From Papaver somniferum (lineage: Eukaryota > Streptophyta > Magnoliopsida > Ranunculales > Papaveraceae): a stretch of DNA of 64,000 bases. The notes below the pieces were generated by a model. The model did no database searches, had not been told where the DNA came from, and saw only the letters and a list, made by a program, of their open reading frames with translations. The stretch lies in assembly GCF_003573695.1 (NCBI RefSeq), contig NC_039360.1:118816336-118880335 (forward strand), in the 5' to 3' direction. Shown piece after piece: positions 55,322 through 64,000 of this stretch (position 1 is the stretch's first letter; each line of letters starts with the position of its first letter). A program made the translations under genes and the position numbers.

Positions 55322-55366
55322 CATGACTCAGGGAAAGGCTACACCGCCACCGGAACCTGAGTCATG
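55322..55366 (+). other. 11-bp stem inverted repeat in family C
   Basis: CATGACTCAGG (55322-55332) and CCTGAGTCATG (55356-55366) are perfect complements around a 23-base GC-rich loop. As RNA this would be a stable hairpin. The role is unknown; packaging signal, leftover of another element or chance are all possible. Confidence 0.6.
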
Positions 55367-55783
55367 GAGATTTGGGGTCAATGAAGCCCATCCGGGAGAG
55401 GCACCTTGGATTCTCAACTTAAGCATATGACTTAGGTTGGGCGACTAAGGTAATAAGGACTCTCCCAAGGAGTGCAGGATCTGATCAAGGAGCCTAGGTA
55501 CACGGTTGAGTCAAGAGTGTCGGGGGCGTTTGAAGCGTCCTTGCCATTCTTGACAAGTCTTGGCTTATACTGCACTCGGCCTGAAGAAAACCCCACTTAG
55601 GGTGCAGTCTCGTAACCATAAGCCCTATAGGTAAAAGGGATAAGAGGTTGCGAAAACAACTGGTTGTTGTTAAGACTGGATGGGAGGAGCTAACCTTGTA
55701 TGGTAGAAGTACACCTCCTTGAAGGGGCAACTAGGGGGGAGATAAGGGCGGCACCCTCCATTAGGGAGCTGATAAGTGTCTTA

Positions 55784-56100
55784 AGACGCAAATGTCATGA
55801 GGATTTTTATTCGCAGGGATATTAAGTCTTGTCATATTTGTGCAATAATCCTGAAGAGGTAATAATACAAAAGAAAAGGATAAGACGAGATCAATGGGTT
55901 TCCGCATGAAAGTGCGAAGACGTCCTGCGATTTCGTCGCAAGACGGCAATGTCATGGGGATTTATTTTCGCAAGAATATTTAGGCCTGTCATATTGTCGC
56001 AAACATTCCTGAAGAGGCCATAATACAAAAGAAAAATTTAAGACAAGATCAATGGGTTTTTGTATGAAAATGCAAGGAAGTCCTGCGATTTTTTCGCAAT
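55784..56100. repeat. Two-copy diverged tandem repeat (about 157 bp) in family C
   Basis: AATGTCATGAGGATTT (55791) and AATGTCATGGGGATTT (55948) start parallel copies that share TCCTGAAGAGG, GATCAATGGGTTT and TCCTGCGATTT in order. The second copy carries several C to T type changes. Confidence 0.85.
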
Positions 56101-56482
56101 GACAAGAGGTGGCATAATAAGACCTTTAATTAGGAAGGCAAAATAAGACCACACAGGAATGAGATTTTGAAAAGAAACAAAATCCACTTCGCAAAAAGTT
56201 GCGAAATTATACAATAAGAAAAGTTTTATGACATCTCTCATTTGGATTCAAATAACAGAGGCAAGTATGGGAATGTGTGAAATTAGAGGATATTATTTGT
56301 CTCTATATGAGAGATTTACTCAAAAATTCAAGAATTATAATTATATTGATTAATTATATTGCAAAGAAGAATTGTTTTCATTTATGCAGGTCAAAATGAA
56401 AGAAACACAAATATACAAAAAGAAGAAATAAGTGTACAAGTATTACAAAGAATCAAAGAAAGAAGTAAAGATTATTTCTTGG

Positions 56483-59183
56483 TTAGTCCTCATTATCTTC
56501 ACCAGACTTGTTTCCTTCTTCATCTGCGTCAGAATCTTTATCACCATCAGAACTTCCATCACTATCAGACTCTTCATCGTCAGCTTCGCTATCAGAGATA
56601 ATCAAATTGGGAGTATTCTGTGGGATTTCTTCTAAAAGACAAGGATAATAAGAATATGGGATATTATGATCATCACAAAACATTTGGATGGTTTGGTTCC
56701 GAAAATGCATAGCGTCATTCTGAAAATTCACAACGGTGATTTTGATTTGATTCTTCAATCTAGAATACTTGTCGTTGCGAGAAGAAATATTCTTTGCGAG
56801 TTCCTCCTTTCGGCTTCAAGTTCTTCAATCTTTTCACGATATTTATTTTCATAATCTGCGAACAAAAGACAATTAATTATTAACTTGATGAAAATTCATA
56901 AGAAGCAAAAGATTAGTAAATAAGAGCAATTAGCAACCTTCTCTGTCAGAAATCATGCCTCTAATCAAAGTTGTATGTTCAACTTGGAGACTAACATTTA
57001 CGCCTAAATCTTTCCTAGCATCATCTAAAATTTTCGCAGCCCAGAAAAATTCATCTTCACTACTTATGAGAAGACGAGAACGAATTTGATTTTCCCTTTT
57101 GCAGAGTTCAATATTCTTGCGGTTAACTTCATCTAGCTCAAGTTGAACTTCAAGGAGAGCCTCTTGGAATTTCGCTAAAGCCTTGGCACCTTGATCAGAG
57201 ATACGATCCTTATCATCTATGAGACCGCTAATTCTGGTTCTTAATTCATTGGTTTTCTCTTTAGAATCAATAAGGAGACGCTTAAATCTATTGGCTAAGC
57301 CTAAACTGGATCTATGATCAATTTCTAAGAGGCGAAATTTCGATCTAAGTTCATTTAGAGAAAGAGATGAAATTCTATCATTTGAAAATCTATTTAAGGA
57401 ATTGTTAAGACGTTCAAGAAGGGTATCATTAACAAGGAATTAGGAAATGAGCGAAGAAGGGTAGCTTCATCAGAAAGACCATAGATGTATGTAAAAAGGA
57501 TTATTTAAATAAGATAAAACAACAGGATGAATGAATAAAGAGAAAAGAGAAAAGTAACATACCGCAAAGTTGATTATTAGCTTGTTGAAGACTAGAAATT
57601 TTAATCTTATACGAGGAAGAATCAATTTCTAATTGTCTATTTTTCTCGCGAAAACTTTTAACTTCAGCTTCCAATTCTTCGTTCTTTTTGCGAAATTGAA
57701 GATTCTTCTTTTCAAGATTTTCGCGTCTTCTCTCCAGATCTGAGGCAACAACAAAAGAAGCTTTTCCATCCTGCGAAAAGAAATAAAAAATATTAATATA
57801 TAAAGAGATTTTGAGTTATAACAATAAAAAAGTAAAAAGATAAAAGTATACCAGACTATTGAGAGAATGAAAGAAGTCGGGAGTCACGGATCTAGAAACT
57901 CCGCGAAGAGAGTTATCGCCATCCAGTAAAGGGACATCACAAAGAGTAGCAAGAGATTTGCAGGTATTTGCGAATTGGCTATCTCCCATACCTTGTAGAG
58001 AATCAGAAAAGAGGCCAGAAAGCTTAGCCATAGAAGATTCAGGTGGAGAATCTTTAGTTGCAGCAAGATCATCGTTATCTTCATCACCCTTATCATTTTC
58101 AGAACTTTCGTTAGGAAGAACATTTGAAAGAGAAGGGGAACGAACTTTTCTTTTCTTTGGAGGAGGACCAGTTGATTTTTCCCTGCGAAGAGTACCTTTA
58201 CCTTTATCACCAATCTTCGCAGCATCAACAGATTCTTCTACTTCAGCAATAACCTTCACACACAGATAGAAATAATAAATGGAAGCATGAAAGTAACAGT
58301 AATACTTAAAGTCATAAGAGAAAATTTCTTACCTCATCTGTGTATGAGCGAAGAGCTAACAGAGTACTAGATTTCCCAGTCCTGTTATAACTATCCTTTA
58401 GTTTTTGAATCTGCGAAATGTCGCAAGAGTTGGCAAACAGAATAGTAAAAATCAATAAAGAAATATAAAATGAGTTAAAGGGGAGAAGCATACCTCTTTC
58501 TCCTTCTCGGTCCAGGAGAAGACCCAAGGTTGATATGCAGCGAGATTCGCAGGAAGAATGTTTGATCCAACAATATAGGGACCCTTTAGCATTAAAGGAA
58601 AGACACACCATTTGTCATCTTTGGATTGGAGAGGAGTTGTATTTTTACCAGAATGCCAGTCAATATCTTGCATAAGAATTTTGGATTCATCAATGTTATC
58701 TTTCCTTCTTAATCGAATACCCCAGCGAGTATTCTCTTTCTTCATGGAAATAAGTTCGTAGTTTTCAAAGAAATTCACCAATGTATATTTCTGAGCAACT
58801 ATCTCTAGGTCTGCGAATTTTGGATCCCTAAGTTCTTTGGAGTAAAGAGATCCTCTGCCAGCACCACGATTAGCGAACTCTAGCATCAGACGGATGCAGT
58901 CCCCACTTAGTTGGAAAATGGCTCGCGAAAATCCCAGATGAGCGAGAATTTCATAAAATAAAGGAATGTCTGGGTTATAAAGAGGAATAGGGAGACCTGC
59001 GAGAAGTTGACCTAGAGAAATTATGATTGTTTGATCATCACAATTTTGATTGGAAAAAAGCTTGACAGAAAGAATTGATTTGGCATTCACACCAGGAATG
59101 GGGGAGAGTGTAAGACCTTTATTAGCAAGATCTTTTTGGACATCTTGTAGATTCTTCTCATATCTATGACCACTTGGAGCCAT
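56483..59183 (-). pseudogene. Antisense six-exon gene carried by retrotransposon family C
   Basis: Exons on the minus strand: 59183-58494, 58410-58333, 58253-57852, 57770-57563, 57479-56938 and 56855-56483. The first four join without a stop (230, 26, 134 and 69 codons) with GT...AG introns of 79-83 bases. Exon 1 (MAPSGHRYEKNL...) contains LLAGLPIPLYNPDIPLFYEI and GDCIRLMLEFANRG, reminiscent of the Transposase_28 'putative gypsy type transposon' family found in Tat antisense ORFs. Exon 3 has a basic nuclear-signal-like PPPKKRKVRSPS and an acidic run. Exons 4 and 5 are strongly coiled-coil (LEKKNLQFRKKNEELEAEVK). Exon 6 ends in a long Asp/Glu/Ser tail. Damage: exon 5 lacks the acceptor AG and has a frameshift near 57440, its donor reads GTTGCT, and exon 6 has one frameshift near 56790. 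The intact protein would have been about 750 residues, probably nuclear. Its function is unknown. Confidence 0.8.
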
Positions 59184-59343
59184 GTTTGAATATAGAGTAT
59201 GGGAATGTATAGAAAGTAAAAGAATTGAAGGAAGAAAAATTACAGCAGCATAATTTGCAGAAGGATGACAGAGTTGCAGAGATGAGAGAATAAAAATAAA
59301 AGAGAAAGTAAAAAGAAAAGTGGAAAGAGGGGGGAAGAAGAGT

Positions 59344-59353
59344 ATATAAAGAA
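59344..59353 (-). promoter_or_regulatory. TATA box and pyrimidine-rich leader of the antisense gene
   Basis: On the minus strand CTTTATATAC lies about 165 bases before the start codon. A leader made almost wholly of C and T tracts follows, then AAACATGGC around the ATG, a very good plant start context. The promoter lies inside the element, upstream of the purine tract, so the gene does not depend on the LTR. Confidence 0.6.
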
Positions 59354-59529
59354 AATTTACTTCTCGAAGAAATAAACACCATTAAGACGAAGAGACGTGA
59401 GCGGTTGAAAGGTAGCGGTTACAGAAGACGTGTCAAGAAATAAATGGAAGAGAGAGTACGTGTGATAAATGTGGAATATGAAAAGATAAGCAGTTGCGGC
59501 ATTTCTCACATCATTCTCTACTTTGCAGA

Positions 59530-59551
59530 GAAGATATGAGAAGAGGCAAGT
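59530..59551 (+). promoter_or_regulatory. Polypurine tract of family C
   Basis: GAAGATATGAGAAGAGGCAAG ends at the base before the 3' LTR. Confidence 0.8.
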
Positions 59552-60008
59552 TGTAGGATCAGAATCTCGCAACAATTATGTCTCAGCGAAATTATCAATG
59601 GTATTGCACATTAGCGTCGCAGAACAATTTCAGAAACGACGTCAGCAAGGATCATGAGAAAAATGTGATAGTCTTGCGAAAATTAGAGAGCTTGCGAAAT
59701 TAACATTTGTAAGGTTGCGAGAATGTCGCAAACCATACCCGAAAATAAAGGACAGATTAGTTGTCATCCACTATGTATTTCCTTATAAATAGTCATTCGA
59801 GTTATAAAGGAAGAGGAGATCTTTCTTGAGTAAAAAACAAGTAAATAGGAGAGAGAAAGTTCAGAGCAGAGATCATTCTTGACTTCTTTATCTTTCTTGT
59901 AAGAACATTCAAAAATTAATAAATAAAATTAAGAGTGTAAACCTAAAAATGGGTTGATCAATCATGAAATCATAAGACGGGTGTAGTGTAGGATTTCCTG
60001 CAACTACA
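59552..60008 (+). repeat. 3' LTR of family C
   Basis: 457 bp, TATAAATA at 59784-59791, followed by the TCAAG target copy at 60009. More CpG (GCGA) sites are preserved here than in the 5' LTR. Confidence 0.95.
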
Positions 60009-61260
60009 TCAAGGTTAGAGTCAGGTTATGGAACAAAACTGTCTATCGAAACATCAAGTCCAATCTAGAAGAGTGTTAAACATTTGGAATGGGTTACCAA
60101 GAATAAGTTTGACAATGTTATAGGTGATGCTATCAAAGAGCCAATGAGAATATTCAGCAATAACCTGATATACAAGAGAAATTGTGGAAAACAGAAAGAA
60201 GAGATCAATTCATCAGTCTATGAGATAAAAACACTAATTTCTTCCATGACTCTGCTAAAAAAAGAATAAGAAGAAATAAAATTGAATCTATCAAGAATTT
60301 CAAGGGAGTTTGGCTCAGTGACATCAATGTTATTTCTTCTTTACCTCTCACTTTAAAAAAATGGCCACGGCTGAAACCATCAACATTAACCAAAATATCA
60401 TTAATTACATTGTAGACCTAAAAACATCTCAACCTCAGAAAATTAAAACCTTCTTGCTACTCCGGATGCCCCGGAAATTAAGAATATGCTCATCAGTATG
60501 GCTTGAGATAAATATTCTGGTCAAAATGGTTTACCTCCAAATTTTTTCCAAGCCAACTGAGAAGTGGTTACGGAAGACATTATGGAAATGGTCAGAACTT
60601 CTTCAATTCTTGATTCATTCTTAAAGAAATGAACTCTACATTTATATCCCTCATAACTAAAATTGAAACTACTATAACTCCATCTCACTATAGGCCCATA
60701 TCTTTATACAACACCACCTATAAAATCATCTTCAAACTCTTTATTCAAATACTAAAAACCATTCTACCCAAGCTCATTTCACCATTCCAATCTTCTTTCA
60801 TTCATGACAGATGAATTTCTGACAACATTGTCATAGCTCATGAACTAATCCACTACACGAACACCAGGAATGATAAGAAAGGTGACAAAGGCATAATGAG
60901 AATTAAAATTGATATGGTTAAAGCCTTTGATAGAGTTGACTGGAGCTTTCAAATATCAATCATGACCCAAATGGGATCCAGTGATAAATGGTGCAACCTT
61001 ATTCATCAATATATCTCCACCACCAAGCTTGTTGTCTTGGTGATTGACTCTCATGGAAATTTTTTTAAACCTTCAAAAGTCCTAAGACAAGGAGAACCTC
61101 TATCTCCTTATATCCGTCTCTTCTGTATGGAAGCCCTTTCTAGAAGTCTAACAAATACTAAGCAATTAGTTTGATTCATGGTACCAAACTCTGCTATCAA
61201 GTCCTTCCATAAGCCATCTTCTATTTGCTGATGACTGTATGGTATTCTGTAAATAAAATA
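60009..61260 (+). pseudogene. Reverse transcriptase of LINE-3
   Basis: Starts with VRVRLWNKTVYRNIKSNLEE, the linker after the endonuclease. RT blocks then follow in several frames: HYRPISLYNTTYKIIFKLF (60680-60740), a frame at 60896-61174 with IKIDMVKAFDRVDWSF and LRQGEPLSPYIRLFCMEALSR, and the catalytic box HLLFADDCMVF at about 61215-61250. The FADD box is intact, unlike LINE-1. RQGEPL replaces the usual RQGDPL. Frameshifts and stops make it non-functional. Confidence 0.9.
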
Positions 61261-63345
61261 TGGAAGAGTGCAAGAATTTGGTTCATGTTTAAGTGATTTT
61301 AGTAACTCTTCAGGCCAAATGATAAACTTTTCTAAATCAGGGATTTCTTCAGTAAGAATACTGCTGAAGATACCACAAAAAACATCAGTTACTTCATGCA
61401 TGTTCATAAGATTGATATAAATGATAATTACTTAGGCTCACATCTCTTCACCAAGAAAAGTAAAATCCAAGCTTTCAAACCTTATATTGACAAGCTCAAG
61501 TCAGGTTAGATGGATGGAGAAACACTCTCTCTTCCATAGGCAAAGCTATCGTAATAAATTTTGTTACGTCAACCTCCAATATATATCTGATGAACTCCTT
61601 CAAACTCTCAAAAGCCACTTGCAAGGAGTTAAACAAAATTCAAAGAGTAAAGATCCTGAAATACCCAGGGGTTTATAATATATTGCATGGGATTTTGTAT
61701 GTAAACCACAAGAGTTGAGTGGTTTGGGTTTTAAAAATATGGATTTCTTCAACAATGGTATGATAACTAAAATAAAATGGAGACTTATGTCTGAACCAGA
61801 TTCTCTATGGTCCTCAATTATGAAAGCTACTCACTTTGAGAACTAGGAAGTAATCAGAATGAACACTAAGCCAAAGGCTATGGATTCTTGGATTTGAAAA
61901 GACATTTTGGAAGGAATGAACAAAATCAAAAAATACTACTGATAGAAGGTGGAGAATTATAAAAAAATTCACACCAGGGAAGATAAATGGATATACAACA
62001 AAGAGAATATTCTGGTAAAACCCAATCAATGTCCCAATGACCTTATTAAAGTTAAACAACTGATAAACTTTAGTGGTGAATGGGATTCCACCTCCCTTGC
62101 TCTCTGGTTCACTCCCGAAGACTAACTAGCCATTCAAAATACAAGCAACATTCAGGAAGAAGACAACATCACTTGCAGTCTCCATACCAAAGAGGAACTT
62201 TCAGTAAAATCTCTGAGAAATATAAAATACACTATCAACACACAGTTTAAAGGAAAATTTGGAAACTGGATAATTCACCAGCCATCCAATTGTTCATATG
62301 AAAATGTGTTCATGACATTCTTCCTACAAGTGATAAGACAACTAGTATCCTCAGCTAAATTTATCATATATGCAACTTCTGCAAAAGTGCCAAAGAAGAC
62401 ATTACCCATGTCCTGATGTCATGCCCCATTGTTTTTTTTCTGTTTGGACCCGGTTGCTTGGTCTACATCACCAGATGTTTGAGAACTCCACTTCTTTTCA
62501 GGATTGGGTTAACGAATAGTTCACTCCCATCAACAATCTCAGTTGCTAGAATCCCATTTTCCCCACTACTTGGTTGGTTCATATTGGAATCCATATGTGG
62601 CTTCATATTAAAAAAGGTTCCTTCTTTAGTTGATTCTATTTCTAACAGTGCCAGACAACATCTCTGCTCCTTTGACATGGTTATGCATAATCAGGGCCAC
62701 ATTTTATACAATCTCCAAATTCAAAGGGATTCTCAAGATACTATTACATAATATTGGAGTTATATCCATAATGATCAGGTTATGCATCATAGAGAAAATT
62801 TTGGAGTCACTATTAGCATAAGCATTCTGGATGTCCATTCCATTGCTGTTAGTAGTACTTATTACTAGTATACTAACTTTGTTCTTATTGTTATGTCTTT
62901 CTCAGAGAACTGCATGGAGTAAGAAACTTCAAAGACCATATCTCTGTAGCCTGCAGAGCAAGAAGAGGAGCAGACCTAACACTCAGTTGGGGAGAGGATC
63001 TGCAAAAATCCAAGTCAGTTTCAACCTAGGATTTCATTAGATGAAAGGTGGAAATTTTGAAGTCATTGATTTCGTGTTAGAGAGGGGAATGATCATAACA
63101 AAACGACAGTTAGTTTAGCTCAGTCAGCAGTCCATTCTATGGCTATAGGAATTTTAAATTGGAAAGGCCAAAAGTTATTGCAATTATTTCAAATCTTACA
63201 GTCGGTTGAAACTAGTGGTATTTTTTATAAAACTTTATACATAAATGCGAGGTTCCTGCATGGTGCTAGCCTTCGCCCTGCTTCCCACACCTTTGTAATT
63301 GAGTAGCCATTGCTTTGTAGCAGCTTCCTCTGTTTATCTATATAT
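61261..63345 (+). pseudogene. C-terminal region of LINE-3 (connection, zf-RVT, RNase H remains, 3' end)
   Basis: Heavily mutated. Recognisable pieces are the zf-RVT stretch YHICNFCKSAKEDITHVLMSCP near 62355-62435 and GFLDLKRHF-type motifs near 61880. RNase H motifs towards 62800-63060 are too decayed to place. The 3' end lies near TATATATAAAAAAG at about 63335-63350. ORFs such as 62416-62751 and 62831-63040 are chance frames in this region. Confidence 0.65.
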
Positions 63346-64000
63346 AAAAAAGAAATTGTCCATCTCTTGTGTTATGGGTACACTATATACACATAGAGGG
63401 ACATAATGCTAGTATAATCGTTGCCACGGTGAGAAGGCCGACCGAAGAAGAATCTGAAGATGGGATTTGTCTGCGACTACTTTCGCCCCGTTTATGTAAC
63501 AAATCGAAAGTATCACTTTTTCCGAAACATAATGTGAAAGTATCACTTTTTCTGAAACAGAAAATTAGTCGATCCATAAACCAAAATATGGTTGCATGAT
63601 GTGTTATGCATCCTTTGTGGCGGTTTGCATAATAGCTATGCATTCAATTTTCGAGAATTGTGCCTAGTGTGAAAGTATCACTTTTCTTGAACCGGAGATC
63701 GTGCATTGTTTTATTAGTTGCAACGGAAAATTAGTTGATGTATAAACCAAAATATGGCTACATAAAGTATTATATATCCTTTGCGGTGGTTTGCATAATG
63801 GATATACATTTAATTTTTTTTTAAATGGTGTCTAAAATGATAAATACCTCCGAATTTCTCATAACAACTCTAAATTTGATATTGTTGTTTGTACTTATTG
63901 TGTATATTTTTTTCTAACCTTTCGAACGAGATAAAATTTGTAAAATTCTAAGGCACAGATTTTTAGGTATGTTATATTAAAGTTTGCATTCCAATTATAC
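63346..64000. other. AT-rich right flank with a diverged duplication
   Basis: No gene. ORF 63369-63599 has no domain. Phrases recur: GTGAAAGTATCACTTTT at about 63525, 63536-63553 and 63670, and ATAAACCAAAATATGG at about 63577 and 63743 followed by matching CCTTTG.GG.GGTTTGCATAAT segments. Confidence 0.55.
63555..63830. repeat. Diverged two-copy tandem duplication, about 165 bp
   Basis: The block beginning AAAATTAGTCGATCCATAAA and the block beginning AAAATTAGTTGATGTATAAA run parallel for about 90 bases through GGTTTGCATAAT to CAATTTT. They differ mostly by single bases. Confidence 0.75.

Larger units (their letters stand above)
54829..56482. other. Non-coding middle of family C in place of RT and integrase
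   Basis: No pol motif on either strand. Contents: GCGA-rich sequence to about 55290; a GC-rich patch (55300-55780) with an 11-bp perfect inverted repeat; and a diverged tandem duplication (55784-56100). 56104-56480 is AT-rich and would be the 3' end and downstream region of the antisense gene. Confidence 0.6.
51118..60008 (+). mobile_element. Non-autonomous LTR retrotransposon, family C, with an antisense spliced gene
   Basis: LTRs at 51118-51592 and 59552-60008 (TGTAGGATC...CAACTACA) are flanked by TCAAG on both sides (51113-51117 and 60009-60013). In plus order there follow a primer site, gag, aspartic protease, a structured non-coding stretch, an opposite-strand multi-exon gene, a purine tract and the 3' LTR. 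RT, RNase H and integrase are absent. Gag and protease of this type, plus an antisense ORF before the 3' LTR, point to the plant Tat lineage of Ty3/gypsy. The LTRs differ by about eleven substitutions and one 19-base duplication, so this is one of the youngest insertions here. Confidence 0.92.
45623..63345 (+). mobile_element. LINE-3: plus-strand L1-type LINE scattered in pieces by later insertions
   Basis: Pieces in order are ORF1 (45623-46343), endonuclease (50478-51117), RT (60009-61260) and C-terminal region to about 63345. The join across 51118-60008 is certain, because TCAAG flanks the inserted element and the reading LKDVK continues as VRVRLWNKTVYRNI. The join of ORF1 to endonuclease is inferred from order and orientation, and the first ~100 residues of ORF2 are missing there. 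Stops and frameshifts are dense. Confidence 0.75.

Overview
This is nuclear DNA from a flowering plant, most likely a eudicot with a repeat-rich genome. The species cannot be named from the sequence. The evidence is one typical plant cytosolic cyclophilin gene, plant-type LTR retrotransposons with TG...CA ends and 5-bp target-site duplications (TSDs), plant L1-type LINEs, and a Stowaway MITE. The cyclophilin (10576-11094) is the only host gene I can support. Nearly everything else is transposable-element DNA, much of it nested.

Layout, left to right. 1-980 is a partial LTR of family B (Sirevirus-like Copia). 1960-7240 is a solo LTR of family A carrying a second family-A LTR inside it (2740-5294, TSD GCCGT). 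7241-10470 is AT-rich spacer with a short tandem repeat and a Stowaway MITE (8766-9004). The cyclophilin follows. 11411-17984 is family D, a Ty3/gypsy chromovirus on the minus strand (TSD GACTA) with gag, protease, RT, RNase H, integrase and chromodomain, broken by stops, frameshifts and a 1.3-kb foreign block. 18430-21333 is a decayed minus-strand LINE. It is cut by a complete but non-autonomous family-A element, 21334-30707 (TSD ATAAT on both sides), whose 3' UTR holds an 18-copy, 75-bp hairpin minisatellite and whose 5' LTR holds another family-A LTR (28162-29945, TSD GGCGG). A 557-bp MITE-like element and a LINE RNase H fragment follow.

32171-45622 is a family-B element with two LTRs, a Met-type primer site, a gag relic, several polypurine tracts and no pol. 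It is interrupted by a family-A solo LTR (35765-38179) and a reverse family-B solo LTR (40250-42647, TSD CACAC). From 45623 to about 63345 lies a plus-strand LINE in pieces: ORF1, endonuclease, RT and C-terminus. It is split by a diverged B-like LTR (46344-50477, itself holding a family-B solo LTR with TSD GATTT) and by family C (51118-60008, TSD TCAAG).

Family C is the most interesting object. It is a young LTR element with gag and protease but no RT or integrase. On the opposite strand it carries a six-exon, intron-containing gene (59183 down to 56483) with its own TATA box, pyrimidine-rich leader and good start context. The first four exons join in frame with canonical short introns; the last two carry frameshifts. 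Antisense ORFs are known in the plant Tat lineage of Ty3/gypsy elements, and this is a clear spliced example.

The elements do not form a pathway. They record a history: the LINEs are oldest, complete LTR elements landed in them, and solo LTRs landed in those. Exact TSDs at seven insertions make the order readable.
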